Of a stretch of DNA of 44,739 bases, positions 5,663 to 14,561 are shown one piece after another. The notes below the pieces were generated by a model. That model did not search any database and was not told the DNA's origin. It saw only the letters and a list, made by a program, of their open reading frames with translations. How positions within the stretch are numbered: the first letter of the stretch is position 1; each line of letters starts with the position of its first letter. Source of the stretch: a virus; IMG/VR virus record IMGVR_UViG_3300009085_000008, positions 1 to 44,739 of that record; one strand, written 5' to 3'. Made by a program: the position numbers and the translations under genes.

Positions 5663-6190
5663 TTACCCCGAACTGCCCTTGGGGTCATCCCCATCCTTCC
5701 TATGAAGCTTCCCGAGGTAGGAGAGGACCTCTTTGATTTTCACTGGGAAGGTGATGTTGGTGATGATTGAAAAGTTTTCCATGATTGACAGAACCTCTGT
5801 CACCCCTAGATACGCAATAGCGAATGTGTCTAGATTGAGTATCTCGGCCTGAGGGATGACAAGCTCGATAGCGTGAAACGCTATGAACAGGAACAGGTAG
5901 CACAGGAACTTCAGCAGTCCTCCGCGGAATCGCGAAGACAGGAACTTCCCGTCGCGGATTGCCGCCGTCGTTCCGAGAACGAGGTCTACGGCCACCAGAA
6001 CCATCAGGGCTATCAGCGCCGGCATGTGTTCGGCAACCCCGGTTACGAAGATGACTATTGCCCCAGCAATGGCCTTGACCCACACGTGGTCGTGTAGCCC
6101 CTTCATTGCATCCCAGAATGGCGACATGGTCTGACAGACGTATGCCACCCCGGTCTCCGCCTTTTTGGCTTTTGAGATTAGGTCAAACAT
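5663..6190 (-). CDS. Phage holin, holin_4/toxin-secretion family-like
   Basis: 175 residues with a soluble N-terminus (about 1-35) and three or four hydrophobic helices: 38-52 (KAIAGAIVIFVTGVA), 57-75 (PALIALMVLVAVDLVLGTTA), 92-113 (LKFLCYLFLFIAFHAIELVI) and 120-137 (LDTFAIAYLGVTEVLSIMEN). The order VDLVLGTTAAIRDGKFLSSR, then a hydrophobic helix, then a conserved small-polar helix ending ENFSIITN is characteristic of the phage_holin_4 family. It would form membrane lesions that release the endolysin. It follows the 2144-residue gene at its stop (TAATG-type overlap), so it is made late with virion proteins. Confidence 0.8.
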   Translation of the reverse strand: MFDLISKAKKAETGVAYVCQTMSPFWDAMKGLHDHVWVKAIAGAIVIFVTGVAEHMPALIALMVLVAVDLVLGTTAAIRDGKFLSSRFRGGLLKFLCYLFLFIAFHAIELVIPQAEILNLDTFAIAYLGVTEVLSIMENFSIITNITFPVKIKEVLSYLGKLHRKDGDDPKGSSG

Positions 6191-9100
6191 TATTCCTCGT
6201 CCTCTTGAGAGCTTTCATACTTCTGTCTCTCCTCTTGAAACATCTCATTCCTCACATTGGTTCTCGCCTGCCTAACGAGATAATCAACGTATTCCTGTAA
6301 GTCCTGAGTCTTCATGGATTTAAGCTCTTCCTGAGAGCCCTGTAGCGCTTCCATAACGAGGGAGCCGACGGCCCCAACGTAGTCTTGATACCGCTTCTCG
6401 TCCAGCCTCTCACCGAAAACAACCCTGCTTGGAAGGCCAACAACGACACCCTTGCTCCCGAGCTCACGTATGACCGGGTTCTTGCTCTGCCGTGAGACAT
6501 TCACTGGGCTGAGCTGGAAGAGGTTGGCCGCGAGGTCGGGCTTCTTTTGTGTATCACCAAGTGGCCCCTTCCTTTCCGCAAGCGTCTTTGAGTATACCGG
6601 GACATCCGCAAGGACCTTCTGGGTGACACCCTCTGGAACGCGCTGGTCCCGGTCGATGAAGTTGTTTGTCCACCGCATCAGGCTACCAAGCGGGATGACC
6701 TGCCGGGCGTTCGAGGCCACGAACCTCGAGGCCTGCCGCTCTGGGTCACTCAGGGCCTCATTCAAATTGTTGAGCCCCTGCATGTAGGATTGCTCACCGA
6801 GGAACTTAAGTAGACTGACCGGTATGGCGGACATCTCCGAGCCGGGCTTGTTTGCGTGTTTGGCTATCATCGCCATAGCTATAGGGTATGACAGTGGACC
6901 TAACCTGTTGACTTGAACCCACTTATCGCCAATCTTAATCGCGTATGGAAGCTTGCCTTGAGCGTAGAAGTCTGCCTTCTCACTCTGATTCTTTGGGACA
7001 TCCCAAGTTGTTTCGGCATTCGAGACTACACCAGCGGCGCCCGCGGCAACGAGCGAACCGACCATCGCCTTGGAGAATTGAAGCCTCTGGTTGTCGCCGG
7101 CGCCAATCATTGTGAGGAACCCTGCCGGGGAGTATTCAATCCCCTGCTTAAAGATGTTCATTGGCGTCTGGATGAACGGGACCACCCAGCGTATCGCCTT
7201 GACGTTGTGTCCGGCGTTTTGAACCGCCATTGTCACCTCGTCAATTTTCGACAGGAGCTTGCCCTGCTCGGTCTTATTCTTCGGGTCCAGCATCTTTCTG
7301 AAGACGTAGTATTCGGCGCTCTTGCGGGCCTTCTCGTTTATCTCCCGCATATCCGGGGTCTTGCCCTGCTTCTTGGCCTGATGAATCAGAGATTCCCTCT
7401 CCCCTCCCTCGACGAGAACCCGGAAGAACCTATCCCCAGCCTCGAGCGCATTCGTGACGAACCGCGTAGCGTCGTTCAGCTTACTCACCGGCTTGAGTAG
7501 TTTTACTTCAGATTCGCCTGCGCTTGGAATTCGACGAAGGTCGAGATTTGTGAGCGCCTCCTTCCCAAGGAATGCCCGGACAGCCGCCTTCGACGCGTCT
7601 GGTATCGAGTTGGCCGCGCCCCTGTAGAACGCTGGGACCTCGCTGGCGAACCGGGTTCTCTCCGCGCCGGTGGCCTTGCTTATGACGAAGTCGGTGGCCG
7701 CCTCTGACAGCTTGGTCGCCGGAGCTGTGATTCCGGTCTGAATCAAGTTGGAGAATGCGTTGACGACATGGGTCCGCGGCGAAGAGAGCATTGAGATGTA
7801 GCGCAATTCGTCAATGACCTCGCTGGCCTTGGGCTTCACGAACTCCCTGTAGAACTTGGCAACACTGCGAGAGTCGTTCCAGTCAACATCCTTGCCTTTG
7901 GCTTGAATGTCTCCAATGTCGTTCCCAAGCTTTACGAGCCTCTGGTAGAGCTGTTCCTTCGTCCCCCACTCTACCGCGTCGGCATTCTCTCTGAAGAATC
8001 GGAGCAATTGCCCGGCGTAGCTGGCGACAGAGTTGAGCTGAAGGAATCGCTCTTTCGCCTCCGGGGTATCGAGCCGGTCTTTTCGGATGTCCATATTGAC
8101 CATCTCTCGGAGCTTGAGAACAGCTCCGAAAACCTTAACGCGCTCCTCGTGCGGGATAATCTTCTTCCAAGGCTCCGCGTCTTTTGCCGCCTCCAAGACC
8201 TCGTCCACCGTTACCGGCTTCCCAGTGACCTTCTCAATCTCCTTTGAGATGTCTTTCGCGTAGTCCAGCACACGCTTTCTCTCGAGCTCGCTCAACCCAG
8301 CCAGTCTCTCGAGATTCACCGAGCCGGCATACTTCTTGATATTCTGCTCGTCGAGCGGGAGCATGGTAGACATTTTGAACATGTTGGGTTCATTCGGATT
8401 GAACTCGGTGTTCCCCTCAATGTTCTTCAGCTTCCTCGGGTCCCAGACGATGTAGGACTTGGAGCCGTGGTCAGCCACGAGCTCTTTCAGGTTGTCTGCG
8501 TCAATCTCGTATCCCTCTTTCCTGAGCGCATTCTCAACAGACCTGCCGGCGCGGGTGGCGATACCCTCCGCCCTGTTGGTGTATTCGATAGCATCTATGC
8601 CGTGTTTCTCGAAAATCTTCTGGACAATCTCGTTACGCTTAATGCGGCTGTATTCGAACAACAGCATGTCCTCTGCGCCGCCCACAAACCCAATCTCTTT
8701 GGCGAACTGCTGGCGAATCTTTGGGTCACTCTTAAATCCATCCTCAAGCTTCTGCCGGATGTCGTAGTCCTCCTTCATGAACCTCTCTAGGTCGGCTAGG
8801 AGCGCTTTGTCTTTTGTCGCCCAGACCGCCTCCCGAGCGACGCTGTAGGCATCCCAAGTCCCTATGTCTGGTAGCTCGATAGTCTTCTTGGCGTTGCTGA
8901 CAAGCGGAAGAAGCCTGTCCCCGCGATTTGCGAAGTCAGCCGCCGCGTAGAAGTCTCCGACATGGGTTCCAAAGTGGTAGGCAGACTGGGTCCTGAATGT
9001 ATTAAACTCTGCCCCGGTCCCATGATAGGTCTCACCCTTAATCGCCTGTCCGCCCTTCATGTATTCTTTCATCTTGGGCGTGTCCTTATACTTCCCAGCG

Positions 9101-12100
9101 AACTCTCTGACATGGCTCTCCGGGCGCTCGTCTTTTGGTAGGACAACGAATGCTCGGACATCCTCACGCGCCGCATTAAGAGCGCCGTTGGGTAGCTCAA
9201 CCATCTTTCCCAGCTCTCGGCTTGGGTCGAGGATTACAATGGGGGTTCCGTTCTCGGTCTTGTATACCGAAGTCTTGAGCTCCTTGGGGTTCCAAGTTTC
9301 TGGGAAGCGGACCTTGACACCCTTTCTGAACTCATCGAGCTTCTCGAGAAGTTTGCCGCCAATGGGAATCACCTCGAGTCCAAAGGCCGTTCCTTTGGAG
9401 TCATTCGGGATACCGTCTTTGCCTGCTCCTCCAGCCCCGCCCTTGCCTCCGCTAGGGCGCGGGCCACCCTCTCCGGGTCCGGGTATCGGCCCTGTGCTTT
9501 CAGGCGGTCCGAAACTCTTTCCAGTGATTTCGTCCAGTGTTCCATCCTTCTTCAACTCCTTGAGAGCTTCGCCGTGGTTGTAGGACAGCATGTCGCTCTT
9601 CAGCTGTTTGTTGGCCCACTCCTGCTCGACAGACCACAGGTATGCCTGTAGCTCGGCTGGGGTAAGGTCAAGCTTCTTTGCCGCCATCTCGACGGCTTGA
9701 TTCATGAGCCTTCTCTCGACGACGCTGTTACTTCCGGCGAGGCTTGGCTCCTCCACAATCTTTCCCTCTTTGTCGTATCGCGCACCATGAGTGTAGTCGA
9801 GCTCTCCCATGAGTGCTCGCCAGCTACGGTTCCACCAGATGTCTTTTGTGACGACATTCAGGTTGCCGCTCTTGTTGAGGAAATAATTACCGATTTTGGG
9901 GCCAAGAATCGCGGCTCCATAAACGGGCTTCCCGGGACCATTCTCGGGCTTAACGGTGGTGCTACGCTTTAGCACTTCAGCGAGCGGGTGCTCGGTCTTC
10001 AGCCATTCGACGGCCCCTTCGACGCCCATCTCGTCAACGAGAGCCTGAATCTTTTGAAGTGTGACGATGGTTGTTGAGCCACGCGTCCCGCGCTGTTTCG
10101 AGCCAAGCTTCTCTCCGTTCTGGAAGCTCTGCCACTCCTGAAGACCAAAGCGTAGCTCGTCAAGGGGAGAGGCCCCGTTCGACAGCGCACTTGTAACGGC
10201 GTTGAACAGGTCGCGCCCTGCCGGCGTGTCGAGCCCCTTAATTCCATCCTTCTGGAGCTCTCCGACGGTGTCATGCCAAACGTCATACCATCCCTTGTGA
10301 GGCTCTCCAAATGCTTCTGAGGCCGCCTTCTCCGAGGCCATTCTCTCCCGGATAGCGTCTCCATAGACCTCTGTGAACCGCTCGCCTACGGCCTCGGGGG
10401 AGGCTTTGGGCGGTCTGTATCCGGCGTCCTCGAGCTCTTTCCGAGAGCGCTCGTAAAGGTCCATAACGCCGGTAGCCCCGAGCTTCTTCGGCTCAGCCGA
10501 TACGCGGGCCTTTGCGGCCTCAATTCCCTGAGGGGTGGCTTCCCCGGGAACGACACCCTTGTTCGCGGCAATCTCCACCCTCTTCTCGAGTGGCGGGAAG
10601 TCTGGGCGCTCTTCACCCGTCCCCAAGGTTTCAACGGCCTTGTTGTTCTTCAGGTCCCAGACGGATTTCTGATTGTATCTGCGAGCCAAGTCGATTGCGG
10701 AACTCTTGTTGGCGGCATTGAAAGCGAGGTCGATGTAAGCCTTGTCCCCGTCAATCCACGTTCCGATAGACATTCCCTCGAACGACAACAGCCCCTCGTG
10801 CTTGTCGAGGAGCTTCGAAACGCCGCTTCGAATGGCCTCCGGGGTGTTCTCAACGACGAGCCCATATCCGGTTCCATCCGGTTTTGTCCCAGTGAGCGCA
10901 ACGGAATACCCGCGTGAAACTGGTTCACCTGTTCGCGGGTTTATCGTTGAGCCACCATCCCTTATCGTGGCTTCAGTAATGCGTTCCTCGAGGTCCTTGC
11001 GGTTAAATCCGCCAACCTTCTTCAGCTCGTCAATCCCCTTCCCAGCGAGCTCGTCGGTGACTGGGAGGATTGTGGAACCAAAGATTGAGCCCTTGCTACC
11101 GAATGCCTTCCCGTCGATGATGTCGCGGACCTTGTAGGTCTGTCCCCTCTTGTCGGAGAATGTGACGAGAGCGTCCGGCGAGAGCTTCTTCTCCGCGACC
11201 ATATCAAAGAGGTGATTCGTGAGGCGTTGCTGTGCGTCCGTGTCACCCTTGTAGTCGCGGAAGTCGCCCCAGATTGCGGCCAGTGAGCCGGAGTCTGTGG
11301 TATACCTCCCAGCCATAAAGCGGCCATCGCGAACATACTGATTCGCCTGACTGACGGCCTGCTCGTAAGGCATCTTCAGGTCTTCTGTGAAGTGCCGAAG
11401 GAGTGTATCGAAGTGGGTCTCCCCGGGCTTCCCGTATAGCATCTTCCCGTTTTTGGGGGAGATGATGAATGGGGTCCCATAGCTACCGGCCTCGAGCCCA
11501 TTCAGTGCATCCGGGGTCACATCCTCCAATCCCTTCTTTTTGAAGGATTCCTCGAGCTTGCCCTTCTTGATTCCCTTCCGCGCCTCGGTTATCCCCTCTT
11601 CAGAGAACATGGAGACGCCCATCTGTCCGGGAACGGGCATGGGTCGAGAGTCTCTCGCCAAAGCGTCCGGGGCGTTCGGCAGTCCCGGGGTCTCCCCACC
11701 GAGAGCCTTGTGCGCTTTCGCAAACATGAGAATATTCGCAAGAATGTCTCCCGTTTCTGCGAAACTCTTTCCGAAGTCGGTCTCGGGTTTTGCAATGTGG
11801 GTAAATGGAGCCATGACTGGCTCGACAACATTCTCTCCGACGCCGGGAATCTGAGCCGCCTCGTTGATTCCGCCAATGATAGCCGCGCCCTGAGGGGTGA
11901 AGTGGGCCGCTCCAACCAAGATGTCGAAGAGCCCCTTTCCATACTTCATCGCATCCATGATGGTGTTCGGGTGGACCCCAGCGGCCATCAGGATACTCAT
12001 AAGGTCTTTGTCGATTGTGTATTCGCCGCCCTGAGGGAGTGGTTCTCCTCCCCAGATTGATTCGCCCTGAAGTGTAAGTGGAGCGGTGGTCTTCAGGCCG

Positions 12101-12624
12101 TGGCGCATAGCTTCGATGCCACCGGCAATGTGCTCGGCTATCGCCCCACTGGGCGGCTGGGCTGGCGTTCCCCTTGTAGGGATAAATTGCGTTGGGTCGC
12201 CAATGGCCCTATCGACGATAGAGGTTGGAAGGCGGGCGCCGGTGTGAGCAACGGCGTGTGCGAGCTCTAGAATCTCGTCCATCGCGGACGGCTTCTTGGG
12301 CTCAATCTGCCCCCGGACAGACTGGGGCAACATCATTGGGTCGCCGGTCCGGGCGAGCTGTTCAGACATCTGAGAGAGGGTCTCAGACTGAGGTCCGGGC
12401 AATTCCCCCTGAGAGAACATCGGGAAGTTGGGACCCTTCGCTCCGAGCGGAGCTGTAGCGTCCACCTGAGCTTCTCCCGTCGGCGGCTTGAGAAGCGCCG
12501 TCGGGTCGGAGCCCATGATTGCGAGCGCCAGCTTCAACGAAAGAAGCCCGTTTTCGTCGAGCGGTGGGGCTGTCGAAACGGGCGCCTTCGTTACTGGAAT
12601 AGGCTTTGCCTTGTAGTCGGGCAT
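6190..12624 (-). CDS. Large polyvalent internal virion protein with ADP-ribosyltransferase-like domain (2144 residues)
   Basis: The largest gene, 14% of the genome. An N-terminal Pro/Gly-rich region (1-330) is followed by an unassigned alpha/beta region (about 560-640) and a conserved-looking segment NYFLNKSGNLNVVTKDIWW (about 912-930). A Gly/Pro linker lies near 1042-1068. An ADP-ribosyltransferase-like region runs over about 1198-1410: YHGTGAEFNTF at 1200, HFGTHVGDFYAA, GIDAIEY, SYIVWDPRKLKNI near 1389, then NPNEPN. These match the pattern of ART domains found in phage polyvalent proteins. A helical C-terminus contains SSPRTHVVNAFSNLIQT (about 1612) and a Gly/Ala segment near 1850. Position after two internal virion genes suggests injection with DNA and modification of host proteins on entry (inference). 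Confidence 0.8.
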   Translation of the reverse strand: MPDYKAKPIPVTKAPVSTAPPLDENGLLSLKLALAIMGSDPTALLKPPTGEAQVDATAPLGAKGPNFPMFSQGELPGPQSETLSQMSEQLARTGDPMMLPQSVRGQIEPKKPSAMDEILELAHAVAHTGARLPTSIVDRAIGDPTQFIPTRGTPAQPPSGAIAEHIAGGIEAMRHGLKTTAPLTLQGESIWGGEPLPQGGEYTIDKDLMSILMAAGVHPNTIMDAMKYGKGLFDILVGAAHFTPQGAAIIGGINEAAQIPGVGENVVEPVMAPFTHIAKPETDFGKSFAETGDILANILMFAKAHKALGGETPGLPNAPDALARDSRPMPVPGQMGVSMFSEEGITEARKGIKKGKLEESFKKKGLEDVTPDALNGLEAGSYGTPFIISPKNGKMLYGKPGETHFDTLLRHFTEDLKMPYEQAVSQANQYVRDGRFMAGRYTTDSGSLAAIWGDFRDYKGDTDAQQRLTNHLFDMVAEKKLSPDALVTFSDKRGQTYKVRDIIDGKAFGSKGSIFGSTILPVTDELAGKGIDELKKVGGFNRKDLEERITEATIRDGGSTINPRTGEPVSRGYSVALTGTKPDGTGYGLVVENTPEAIRSGVSKLLDKHEGLLSFEGMSIGTWIDGDKAYIDLAFNAANKSSAIDLARRYNQKSVWDLKNNKAVETLGTGEERPDFPPLEKRVEIAANKGVVPGEATPQGIEAAKARVSAEPKKLGATGVMDLYERSRKELEDAGYRPPKASPEAVGERFTEVYGDAIRERMASEKAASEAFGEPHKGWYDVWHDTVGELQKDGIKGLDTPAGRDLFNAVTSALSNGASPLDELRFGLQEWQSFQNGEKLGSKQRGTRGSTTIVTLQKIQALVDEMGVEGAVEWLKTEHPLAEVLKRSTTVKPENGPGKPVYGAAILGPKIGNYFLNKSGNLNVVTKDIWWNRSWRALMGELDYTHGARYDKEGKIVEEPSLAGSNSVVERRLMNQAVEMAAKKLDLTPAELQAYLWSVEQEWANKQLKSDMLSYNHGEALKELKKDGTLDEITGKSFGPPESTGPIPGPGEGGPRPSGGKGGAGGAGKDGIPNDSKGTAFGLEVIPIGGKLLEKLDEFRKGVKVRFPETWNPKELKTSVYKTENGTPIVILDPSRELGKMVELPNGALNAAREDVRAFVVLPKDERPESHVREFAGKYKDTPKMKEYMKGGQAIKGETYHGTGAEFNTFRTQSAYHFGTHVGDFYAAADFANRGDRLLPLVSNAKKTIELPDIGTWDAYSVAREAVWATKDKALLADLERFMKEDYDIRQKLEDGFKSDPKIRQQFAKEIGFVGGAEDMLLFEYSRIKRNEIVQKIFEKHGIDAIEYTNRAEGIATRAGRSVENALRKEGYEIDADNLKELVADHGSKSYIVWDPRKLKNIEGNTEFNPNEPNMFKMSTMLPLDEQNIKKYAGSVNLERLAGLSELERKRVLDYAKDISKEIEKVTGKPVTVDEVLEAAKDAEPWKKIIPHEERVKVFGAVLKLREMVNMDIRKDRLDTPEAKERFLQLNSVASYAGQLLRFFRENADAVEWGTKEQLYQRLVKLGNDIGDIQAKGKDVDWNDSRSVAKFYREFVKPKASEVIDELRYISMLSSPRTHVVNAFSNLIQTGITAPATKLSEAATDFVISKATGAERTRFASEVPAFYRGAANSIPDASKAAVRAFLGKEALTNLDLRRIPSAGESEVKLLKPVSKLNDATRFVTNALEAGDRFFRVLVEGGERESLIHQAKKQGKTPDMREINEKARKSAEYYVFRKMLDPKNKTEQGKLLSKIDEVTMAVQNAGHNVKAIRWVVPFIQTPMNIFKQGIEYSPAGFLTMIGAGDNQRLQFSKAMVGSLVAAGAAGVVSNAETTWDVPKNQSEKADFYAQGKLPYAIKIGDKWVQVNRLGPLSYPIAMAMIAKHANKPGSEMSAIPVSLLKFLGEQSYMQGLNNLNEALSDPERQASRFVASNARQVIPLGSLMRWTNNFIDRDQRVPEGVTQKVLADVPVYSKTLAERKGPLGDTQKKPDLAANLFQLSPVNVSRQSKNPVIRELGSKGVVVGLPSRVVFGERLDEKRYQDYVGAVGSLVMEALQGSQEELKSMKTQDLQEYVDYLVRQARTNVRNEMFQEERQKYESSQEDEE

Positions 12625-13448
12625 TATTTGACTTGTGACTTCCGCTTTGTCAGTGTCCCAATTCTAGCCTTGGCCTCTCCCTTCCGGGCCAACGCCTTTT
12701 TGTAGTCGTCTTCATACTTCGCGAGGTTCTTCTTCGCCTGCTTGACTTCCTCATTGAAGTCACTCTTTCCAACCTCCCGCAGGCCGGCGAGCCATCGCCT
12801 GTTCTCCTCGAGCGCCTTTGACGCGGTCTCAACCGCATCGTCGGCGTCGTTGAGCTCTATGGTTGCGCCCTCAAGCTCCGCGCTCGCGTCTCGCTGTTCC
12901 TTGCGAAGCTGGCGCTCCTCCGTCGTGTCTCCAATGACAATAGCCCCTTCCCTGCGAGCCTCAAGCTCTCGCTGGTAAGCCCATTGGTCAAAGTCCTTCC
13001 AGTCGGGCACCAACCCGTAGATTGAAGATTCCACGCTCTCGTCGGGCCCTTCGAACTTCGGAATCGGAACACCCTTGTGTGCGAGGTATCGCATGACCAG
13101 CTGGGTCTGAGTCGAGGGAATGAACGGCTTATCCACGGGCTTTTGAAGCTCGCGCTCGCGCTGTTGATTCAAGAGCTTGTTCGTCCGCATCTGCTCCAAG
13201 AACTGCATGGACGCAATCGGATTATGACCGCTCGTGTTGAAGATTGAAGTCAGGTCCTCTGGGGTGTATCCAGAGTTGTTGGCCCCGGCCATATTGCGAA
13301 ACGTCTCGAGAGCCTTCTGCTGGTCAAGCTCCTGCTTCTGCCGCTGGAAATAGCTCGTGACAACGCCGGCGAGCTGGGGCGCCATCTCGCGGAAGAGCTC
13401 AAACCGACGCTGTCCCGTTGACATCGGTTGCTGAAAGAATGGAGCCAT
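12624..13448 (-). CDS. Internal virion / ejection protein candidate, 274 residues
   Basis: Helical, charged protein. The N-terminus is amphipathic (RFELFREMAPQLAGVVTSYF), the middle is Gln-rich, and the C-terminal third (about 175-270) is a long predicted coiled coil of alternating Glu/Lys (DDAVETASKALEENRRWLAG, EEVKQAKKNLAKYEDDYKKA). I do not recognise a named family. It lies between the 218-residue protein and the 2144-residue protein, each overlapping by one base or spaced by two. That is the place and composition of podovirus ejection proteins that form the trans-envelope channel. Structural role likely, specifics unknown. Confidence 0.7.
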   Translation of the reverse strand: MAPFFQQPMSTGQRRFELFREMAPQLAGVVTSYFQRQKQELDQQKALETFRNMAGANNSGYTPEDLTSIFNTSGHNPIASMQFLEQMRTNKLLNQQRERELQKPVDKPFIPSTQTQLVMRYLAHKGVPIPKFEGPDESVESSIYGLVPDWKDFDQWAYQRELEARREGAIVIGDTTEERQLRKEQRDASAELEGATIELNDADDAVETASKALEENRRWLAGLREVGKSDFNEEVKQAKKNLAKYEDDYKKALARKGEAKARIGTLTKRKSQVK

Positions 13449-13450
13449 TG

Positions 13451-14107
13451 TTAGCGCCCTCCGCCAAGCTTTATCCTCGGGGCCACCGTGGGCTGGGGAG
13501 ACCGCATCCAGCTCGGGTTGGTCACGGGACCTGCGGTTCCCTTGTTGCTCTTTGAAAACAGATTACCCAACAGTGAGCCGCCACCAGACATCGGTGAAAG
13601 ACCGATAGCCGCGAGAGACGGAATTGAGCCCATGAGGTAGTCCCAGAACCCGGGCTCCGAGTCTTCAGACATCTGCTCTTGCAGGTCAAGGTTGGCCATG
13701 TTCGAGAGCGTATTCCCCTCCAAGCCAGCCTTTCCGAGCGCGAAGCTATCCCTGCCCCCAAAGACCCCATGAAGAAGTTGGGCGATAAGAGCCCGCTCCC
13801 CAGAGTCCGTCCTCCCCTGCTCGGAAAGAAGGTTGGAGAGTGCGTTGTTCGAGTTGCTCTTGATTGAGGAGAACGTCATCCCCGGGGTCGCGTTGCGCCC
13901 ACCGGCAAGCGTCGCGCCAGCCATCGCCCTATTGGTCTGAGACGCGAGAGAGCGCTTGAGCGGGTCAAAGGTCTCCCTTGAGCCCTTTCCAAGTCCATAG
14001 CGCTTAGCAACATCAGAGGCACCAGAGATACCGCCGAAGGCGCTATTCATCCCTTTGAGTGAATTCAAGAACGAGTCAAGCTCGCCCCGCGTCTGGTCGT
14101 ATGCCAT
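13451..14107 (-). CDS. Internal virion / ejection protein candidate, 218 residues
   Basis: The protein is rich in Gly, Ser and Ala with low-complexity stretches, beginning MAYDQTRGELDSFLNSLKGM. Segments such as GSIPSLAAIGLSPMSGGGSL and SLASQTNRAMAGATLAGGRN look like the membrane-active, glycine-rich parts of ejection proteins. The C-terminus is basic and proline-containing. No family recognised. It overlaps the gene before it at the ATG/stop and is followed two bases later by the coiled-coil protein, forming an internal virion cluster with the 2144-residue protein. Confidence 0.7.
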   Translation of the reverse strand: MAYDQTRGELDSFLNSLKGMNSAFGGISGASDVAKRYGLGKGSRETFDPLKRSLASQTNRAMAGATLAGGRNATPGMTFSSIKSNSNNALSNLLSEQGRTDSGERALIAQLLHGVFGGRDSFALGKAGLEGNTLSNMANLDLQEQMSEDSEPGFWDYLMGSIPSLAAIGLSPMSGGGSLLGNLFSKSNKGTAGPVTNPSWMRSPQPTVAPRIKLGGGR

Positions 14108-14499
14108 TACTGCTCCTTGTCAAACTCAATCATGTAGTCTAGGTTAATGAGGTCCGCGATAGACATATTCCCGCCGGCGAGCTGGTCAACCTTCAGCCGA
14201 ACATCGGGAAGGTCGAGCTCCTGCTCAAGTAGCTCTTTGAACTCTTCGTCAAATTCCTTCTTGTCCTTAATAGACGCATTCTCCATAGAGAAAGAGCCAT
14301 CCTCAAGCTCCCACCCGAGCCGCTTAATCAGAGACACTCGAGCCTCTTCGTAATGCTTCAGGGCGGCCTCAACCCGGACCACAAACTCTCGAATCTTCAG
14401 GAATATTGGAATAGGAATTCCACCCTTCCCAACCGTCGATTTTGAGAGATTTGACAGAGCGTAAGAGGACGCTACCAGCTTCCCATATTTCACTTTCAT
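14107..14499 (-). CDS. Hypothetical helical protein, 130 residues, first gene after P4
   Basis: Starts MKVKYGKLVASSYALSNLSK and continues with IPIPIFLKIREFVVRVEAAL and KHYEEARVSLIKRLGWELED. This pattern of short helices (folded helical bundle, 'KLP..K..Y.......EE.R..L...G') recurs in small proteins of many phage structural regions, but I cannot name its function. I chose 14499 because AAAGGAGTGGACA precedes it. The longer frame from a GTG at 14526 would begin before the predicted transcription start of promoter P4. It precedes the internal virion genes and overlaps the next start. Confidence 0.75.
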   Translation of the reverse strand: MKVKYGKLVASSYALSNLSKSTVGKGGIPIPIFLKIREFVVRVEAALKHYEEARVSLIKRLGWELEDGSFSMENASIKDKKEFDEEFKELLEQELDLPDVRLKVDQLAGGNMSIADLINLDYMIEFDKEQ

Positions 14500-14527
14500 T
14501 GTCCACTCCTTTCCCAAGAATGACACA

Positions 14528-14556
14528 AATATAGCCGATTACGCGCTACAAAGCAA
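14528..14556 (-). promoter_or_regulatory. Promoter P4, internal virion and holin unit
   Basis: Minus strand TTGCTT (14551-14556), 17-bp spacer, TATATT (14528-14533). It lies directly after the tail fibre stop and before the 130-residue gene, whose ribosome site AAAGGAG follows within the leader. Confidence 0.85.
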
Positions 14557-14561
14557 GTCGA

